Positions 60,701 to 64,000 of a stretch of 64,000 bases of DNA are shown piece by piece; position 1 is the first letter of the stretch; each line of letters opens with the position of its first letter. Below the pieces are notes generated by a model. The model searched no databases. It saw nothing but the letters and a program-made list of their open reading frames with translations, and was not told the DNA's origin. This DNA comes from Pyxidicoccus caerfyrddinensis (GTDB lineage: Bacteria > Myxococcota > Myxococcia > Myxococcales > Myxococcaceae). A program made the translations under genes and the position numbers. The stretch covers positions 806,001-870,000 of the forward strand of contig NZ_JAAIYA010000002.1 in assembly GCF_010894405.1 (NCBI RefSeq), written 5' to 3'.

Positions 60701-61531
60701 CAGCAGCACCTGGTGCGACGTGCCGCTCACCGAGCGCACCACGTAGGCGCCGGGCTCCGTGACTTCCGCGTCGAAGGCCAGCAGGTACAGGTCGCCCTCG
60801 CCGGGCTCGCCGCCCAGGTCCAGCCGCCCGTCCGGCGCGCGCAGCGTGCGCAGGGGGAGTGGACCGAAGGCGCCGGTGAAGGGGCCCGCCAGCGAGCCGC
60901 TCTTTCGCACCGGGTCTTCTTCCTCCCACGACAGCACGTGGAAGGGGGAGAAGGGGCCCACGAGGGACGCCTCGCCCACGCCGCCCAATTCGCGCAGCGC
61001 CGCGTCCCGCGCCTTCGCGTCGCCCCGCACCACCTGCACGGACAGGCGGGCGCCGCGCAGCAGGAATGCGGCCTCGCCCGTCGCGCCCGCCGCCAGCGCC
61101 CGGTCCACGCCTTGGAGGATGTCGTCGTCCAGCGCCTTCGACGTGCCCACCGAGTCCAGCACGTAGCGCGCGGCGAACACCGCCAGCGGGTGCTGGGGCG
61201 AGCGCGCCGCCAATTCCAGCGCGGCCGTCAGCGCCCGGTCCGTGCGGCCCGCGCGCCGGGCCATGAGGTGCTGCCCGGCCAGCGCGTACGCGTCCCCCGC
61301 GTCCTTCGCCACGGCCGCGTCGAAGCGCTGCTGCGCCAGCACGGCGTCACTCGCGACCAGGTACGCGTGGAAGCCCGCGAGCGCGAGCGTGCGCGCCTCG
61401 TCGGTGCCCTTCTGGGCCCGCTCGGCGGCGGACTCGAGGATGTGCGGGGTGACGGAAGAGGAGGAGCGGGGGCAGCCCGTGAGGGCTGCGAGGACTGCGA
61501 GCGCGGCGAGACCGCTTCGGAAGGTGCGCAT
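57752..61531 (-). CDS. Large TPR/DUF3857/transglutaminase-fold lipoprotein, catalytic residues apparently lost
   Basis: The 1259-residue protein has a lipoprotein signal peptide (MRTFRSGLAALAVLAALTGC, cysteine 20), an N-terminal TPR-type helical region with an inserted beta part (about 30-640), DUF3857 (about 660-830; AVRVYPDGSLVNRIHTVQ), and a transglutaminase-like domain (about 870-1020). In that domain the usual Cys in a GDCKD-like motif reads DRGSRLMVMKAG, and the usual NHA-type histidine reads FAAIRV; the aspartate in VDTSVRFGPFG remains. So the fold is present but the catalytic triad appears broken. A C-terminal beta domain follows. The ATG at 61529-61531 gives the signal peptide; an upstream start adds 14 residues with no signal. 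Confidence 0.85.
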   Translation of the reverse strand: MRTFRSGLAALAVLAALTGCPRSSSSVTPHILESAAERAQKGTDEARTLALAGFHAYLVASDAVLAQQRFDAAVAKDAGDAYALAGQHLMARRAGRTDRALTAALELAARSPQHPLAVFAARYVLDSVGTSKALDDDILQGVDRALAAGATGEAAFLLRGARLSVQVVRGDAKARDAALRELGGVGEASLVGPFSPFHVLSWEEEDPVRKSGSLAGPFTGAFGPLPLRTLRAPDGRLDLGGEPGEGDLYLLAFDAEVTEPGAYVVRSVSGTSHQVLLDGAPLLERRGFERASSTVTARTVDLPAGKHRFLIRQLKAGTSGVLTFSLLRVDGRPSGVRFTAATGPAPQPWGQGPEASEETPGVYPTAESLKAALEGEAGDLLATVLAVRDGMGRDADGSRRLMAAVEANTPALLALRAELATVDRTVPTKVARGRATRDLETVLAKDPGNVSAMLVRADLFLDDGQPAAALETLKAVDATKGPPAYLVSLTRARAALALDVESLAEESLQAALDAQPGLCEALGLQYSLARRRDAVERGDTLVEAQRGCPGMVVRQAEHARTRGDMEAAAKLYVDLLARDPASVSTGTSLANLYVALRRYDDATAVLRELAKVWPRNADLVKRMADVREYAGQPADALALREKALAMEGDDLSLRRAVERAKTGREVLQDQAIDGREAIRAYEAEPISGGSVSAFVLDAAAVRVYPDGSLVNRIHTVQKALEQSGIQDIAEVTVPRGAQVLALRTLKADGRVLEPENIEGKDTVSLPGVQVGDYIEVEYLLAEGPRGPAQPGFTASAFYFQIANQPNAWTTYTVVAPKGVGMKVDAHGMKAPAPKVEGDVEVFHYEARRVPPFIAEPDSPPSSNEYLPFVLVGAGATGNDGLVRVYGDVFQDRWLRTAEVEAFARKAAEGKQGLEAVKALHAAAMQRFSGRDSGLGQSAPSTVAQDRGSRLMVMKAGLDVLGIPARVVAIRTFNTDPAPYLFPQDSLLPFAAIRVDLPGSEPVWVDTSVRFGPFGELPEPAMGGREAYLLPQPGKPLEKVATPPMKEAPGKEVRLSLKLAADGQLTGKGEEVYSGFEAAQIAEAFSQLSAESRNQALQGAVARYFGGASLSGVKLEHEEQVGAPFVLHYEFTVPRFGRQEGDKRMALGPLTFPAQLGRRYVQLSTRTTPLFIDNTEASRTQVTLELPGGWKLADPQASLNVDSPFGKFTRAEKQEGNTLTINESLRVPRTRVPPKQYEQFSGFTGDVDLIQTRELVLVKQ

Positions 61532-61621
61532 AGGAGGGCCGAAGGGATAATGCAATCCCTCGTGGGTGGCCATATTCCCCTGCGCTGGGATGTCCGTTGC
61601 GGGCGGTTGGCCCGCGACCGA

Positions 61622-63517
61622 CTACCGCCGCTTGCCGCCCTTGGGGGGCGCCTTGACGGGCTGCTTCCTGGGCGGCGGGGGCGGCGGTGTCACCTTCTTG
61701 GGCGTCACGGCCTTGGCCGGCACCGTGGTGGCCGCCACCGTCCGCACCACGGGCGCGGGGACCGGCGGCACCGGGGCCGTCGTCCCCGGAGGGGGCGCCT
61801 GCCGCACGATATAGGTGAACCCCTCGGCGCGGCACGTGCCCTCGATGCAGCCGAAGGCAGGCACCGGCGCGCCGGCGGAGCGCTCCCCCCCGCCCAGGCC
61901 GCGCTCCGGCCCGTCGCCGAAGTGCTCCATCCACCCCGGCCCCAGGTCGAGCGGCTCGGCGATGGCGCGCTGGTCCTTACCGCGGCCCACGTACGCCTGG
62001 AGGATGCCGTCCGCGTCCACCTTGATTTCCAGTGCCGCCTCGCCCTCGGGGGAGGCCAGGCCCAGCATGGTGCCGCGGCGCTCGCCCAGCGCCCACTCCA
62101 GCCGCAGCGGTTCGCCAGCGCCGTTGTGGACCAGCGCCACGTAGCGGCCCTTGCTGCCCAGCAGGAGCAGCGCGGCCACCGGGTCCGGCGGAGGCCCGAA
62201 GGCCATGGCGCGTGCGCGGCGCTCCCACGTGAGGGGCGGGGCCTCGGCGCGCACGCGGGCGCTGAGCGAGGCGATGTCGCCGTCCATCCCCACCACGTCC
62301 ACCCGGGCGAGGCCCGCGCGCGACTGCCCGTCCTCCGGTGGGAAGACGAGCGCCTTCTCCTCGAACGCCACCGCACGGCCGGCCACCAGCAGCGACGGCT
62401 CGTCCGGCCCGTCACCCACCGACACCGTGCGCTTCTCCTGGCCCGTCTCCAGGCGCCCCGTCCCGGTGCGCGGCGACTGGGGACCCAGCTCCCCGGTGAG
62501 GGCAGAGCCCGGCTGCATCTGCACGGGCCGCTCGGTGGTGCGCAGCCAGGCCACGCCCAGCACGCCGAGCGCCGCGAGCACCGTCAGCACCTCCGCCGTC
62601 TGCCGCGTGCGGCGCAGCACCTTGCGCACGCCCTGGCGGAAGCGCTGCATGCGCGTCTGCTTCATCGGCAAGAGCGACGGCAGGCTGCCGGGCACCAGCA
62701 CTTCCAGGTCCGCGATGAGCGCCGTCACCGACGGGTAGCGGTCATCCGGGTCCGGCTTGAGGCACCGGGTGACGATGTTGTCCAGCCGCACATCCAGCCC
62801 CGGCTTGCGCCGCGAGGGCGGGTCGAACGTCCCCAGCGGCACCTCGCCGGTGAGCCACTCGTAGAGCATGACGCCCAGCGAGAAGATGTCCGCGCGCGCG
62901 TCCGCGTTCTTCGCGTCCACGCGCTGCTCGGGCGCCATGTATGACAGCGTGCCCATGGACACGTGCGTGGACGTGAGCGCGTAGCGCGAGGAGGGACTGG
63001 CGTCCGCGAGGAACGAGGCCAGCCCGAAGTCCGACACCTTGGCGATGCCGCCGGCCTGCTGGTCCAGCAGGATGTTCTCCGGCTTCAAGTCGCGGTGGAT
63101 GACGCCGCGGCCGTGCGCGTACTCGATGGCCCGGCAGATTTCGAGCATCCGCCGCAGCGCGCCCACCACGTCCAGCTCCGGCGCGCGGATCAGCTCGCGC
63201 AGCGACGGGCCGTCCACGAACTCCATCACCAGGTAGTAGGTGGTGTCCGTCTTGCCCTTGTCGACGATGGAGACGATGTGCGGGTGGCTCAGCGCGGCCA
63301 GCGCGGCGGCTTCCTTCTGGAAGCGCGCGATGAAGGACGGGTCCTTCGCCAGCTCCGGGTTGAGCAGCTTGACTGCCACCGTGCGGCCCAACGAGAGCTG
63401 GGTGGCCTTGTGTACCTCGCCCATGCCTCCGCTACCGACGAGCTTCTCGAGGTGGTAGCCGCTGATGAGGTCCGGAATGCGTGGCCGGCTGATCGCGGTG
63501 GGGTCGATTGAGGACAT
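61622..63517 (-). CDS. Transmembrane Ser/Thr protein kinase
   Basis: The 631-residue protein has a Hanks-type kinase domain (about 21-280): glycine loop GSGGMGEV (28-35), lysine K50 (VAVKLL), catalytic HRDLKPEN (141-148), DFG (163-165) and APEQ (195-198). One membrane helix (about 309-326) follows. The C-terminal part (about 330-631) is likely outside the cytoplasm; it contains a beta-rich region (SRAGLARVDVVGMDGDIASL, LEIKVDADGILQAYVG) and ends in a Pro/Lys-rich basic tail. It should sense a periplasmic signal and phosphorylate cytoplasmic proteins. The ATG at 63515-63517 has no close Shine-Dalgarno. The next upstream gene is the GAF protein. Confidence 0.95.
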   Translation of the reverse strand: MSSIDPTAISRPRIPDLISGYHLEKLVGSGGMGEVHKATQLSLGRTVAVKLLNPELAKDPSFIARFQKEAAALAALSHPHIVSIVDKGKTDTTYYLVMEFVDGPSLRELIRAPELDVVGALRRMLEICRAIEYAHGRGVIHRDLKPENILLDQQAGGIAKVSDFGLASFLADASPSSRYALTSTHVSMGTLSYMAPEQRVDAKNADARADIFSLGVMLYEWLTGEVPLGTFDPPSRRKPGLDVRLDNIVTRCLKPDPDDRYPSVTALIADLEVLVPGSLPSLLPMKQTRMQRFRQGVRKVLRRTRQTAEVLTVLAALGVLGVAWLRTTERPVQMQPGSALTGELGPQSPRTGTGRLETGQEKRTVSVGDGPDEPSLLVAGRAVAFEEKALVFPPEDGQSRAGLARVDVVGMDGDIASLSARVRAEAPPLTWERRARAMAFGPPPDPVAALLLLGSKGRYVALVHNGAGEPLRLEWALGERRGTMLGLASPEGEAALEIKVDADGILQAYVGRGKDQRAIAEPLDLGPGWMEHFGDGPERGLGGGERSAGAPVPAFGCIEGTCRAEGFTYIVRQAPPPGTTAPVPPVPAPVVRTVAATTVPAKAVTPKKVTPPPPPPRKQPVKAPPKGGKRR

Positions 63518-63619
63518 GGCGGTGAGCGAGGGGCCGCCAGGGTAGCAGAAACGCGAGGACGTACTATGCGGTCGTCACGGGTCGCTGCTGCCCCCCCAGG
63601 CAGGCGACCTGCGCGGCCG

Positions 63620-64000
63620 TCAGTGTCCGGAGACCGGGGTGCGGTTGATGGCCTGGCGCAGGCTGTTGCGGACCTGGTCCAGCGACGAGCGCATCTGCCC
63701 GTGGCGCACCGACGCGGCCACCGCGCGCGACAGCGACTTGAGGAGGCTGATGTCCTCCGGCCTCCAGGCGCGGGGACGCTGGCAGTCCTCGAAACCCACC
63801 ACACCCCACCACTGCTGCCGTGAGGGGTGGATGGGGCACAGCAGCACCGACTGCGTGCCCTGGCGCTCCAGCAGGTCCTTCATCATCGGCGGCGCGTCGC
63901 GCGTGGGGCAGGCCACCACCATGCCCGCCTCCAGCATGTCCACCCAGCCCGGCGCGAAGTCCCGGAAGGAGAAGGCGCGCAGCACCGGGTTGGCCAGCGG
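63620..64000 (-). CDS. GAF-domain protein (C-terminal part; gene continues beyond the window)
   Basis: Only 126 C-terminal residues are visible, from PLANPVLRAF to RTPVSGH. They form the second half of a GAF domain (APPMMKDLLERQGTQSVLLCPI, WWGVVGFEDCQRPRAW, EDISLLKSLSRAVAASV) followed by a short helical end. GAF domains bind small ligands or sense redox in sensor kinases, phosphodiesterases and regulators. As the frame stops shortly after the GAF domain, no C-terminal kinase follows; the input or effector part must be upstream, outside the window. It lies about 100 bp upstream of the kinase gene on the same strand. Confidence 0.85.
   Translation of the reverse strand, partial: PLANPVLRAFSFRDFAPGWVDMLEAGMVVACPTRDAPPMMKDLLERQGTQSVLLCPIHPSRQQWWGVVGFEDCQRPRAWRPEDISLLKSLSRAVAASVRHGQMRSSLDQVRNSLRQAINRTPVSGH

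Noticed and set aside
60611-62944. Plus-strand frame of about 777 codons across the kinase and lipoprotein genes
   Set aside because: It crosses the gap between two certain minus-strand genes and has shadow-type Arg/His/Gly composition.

Overview
The window is very GC-rich (about 70 %), tightly packed on both strands, and rich in lipoproteins, Pro/Ala-rich linkers, a eukaryote-type Ser/Thr kinase, a type IVa minor-pilin/PilY1 cluster, TPR, HEAT and coiled-coil proteins, and ATGA/GTGA stop-start overlaps. This points to a myxobacterium of the Myxococcus/Corallococcus/Pyxidicoccus type. That is an inference from gene content and style; no rRNA or tRNA is present to confirm it. Long open frames on the strand opposite real genes are an effect of the base composition and are not annotated.

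Layout. 1-15031 is mixed housekeeping and regulation: a CpdA-like phosphodiesterase (cut by the edge), an RDD membrane protein and a MshEN/HEAT protein with low-complexity linkers, a GlsB/YeaQ membrane protein, rsmE, a ReAV-type asparaginase, a membrane adenylate cyclase, two tandem Mpo1-like membrane proteins, an HIT protein with an AraC-type regulator, a YdjM-like membrane protein, prmA, and two overlapping lipoprotein genes. 15342-23276 is a fimU-pilV-pilW-pilX-pilY1 operon for the type IVa pilus tip/priming complex. It meets an M16 peptidase gene tail to tail with no gap. 26081-32238 holds a long coiled-coil protein, hemW, a TPR membrane protein and a DUF4388-like/TPR protein.

32455-37234 is a chain of overlapping genes with TadE/TadG-like single-pass proteins, two secreted proteins (one with symmetric cysteine spacing) and a 58-residue Flp-type pilin. 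No Tad ATPase, platform or secretin gene is in the window. 37241-39219 is a lower-GC, two-gene overlapping pair on the other strand: an AAA/SMC-like ATPase and a TOPRIM/DUF4276-like partner. It is built like several phage-defence modules and is the best candidate for an undescribed system here.

39319-40518 encodes a branched-chain amino-acid-type ABC binding lipoprotein with a clean terminator. 40704-47164 is the SUF Fe-S assembly operon, Rrf2 regulator-sufB-C-D-S-U-T, headed by a 25-bp perfect inverted repeat that resembles an IscR type-1 box. The sufD gene carries an in-frame repeat array. 47234-52273 holds a DJ-1/PfpI protein, a plant-type asparaginase lipoprotein, an S9-like hydrolase, and a TetR regulator divergent from a DUF6463/DUF2867-like membrane protein, with a 32-bp perfect palindrome between them. 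52325-64000 holds secreted and surface proteins (a PQQ-type dehydrogenase with PKD domain, a TSDRYG-repeat protein, a YXWGXW protein, a membrane-anchored ankyrin protein), a large DUF3857/transglutaminase-fold lipoprotein that seems to have lost catalytic residues, a transmembrane Ser/Thr kinase and the end of a GAF-domain protein.

No tRNA, rRNA, CRISPR array, insertion sequence, integrase or replication origin was seen.
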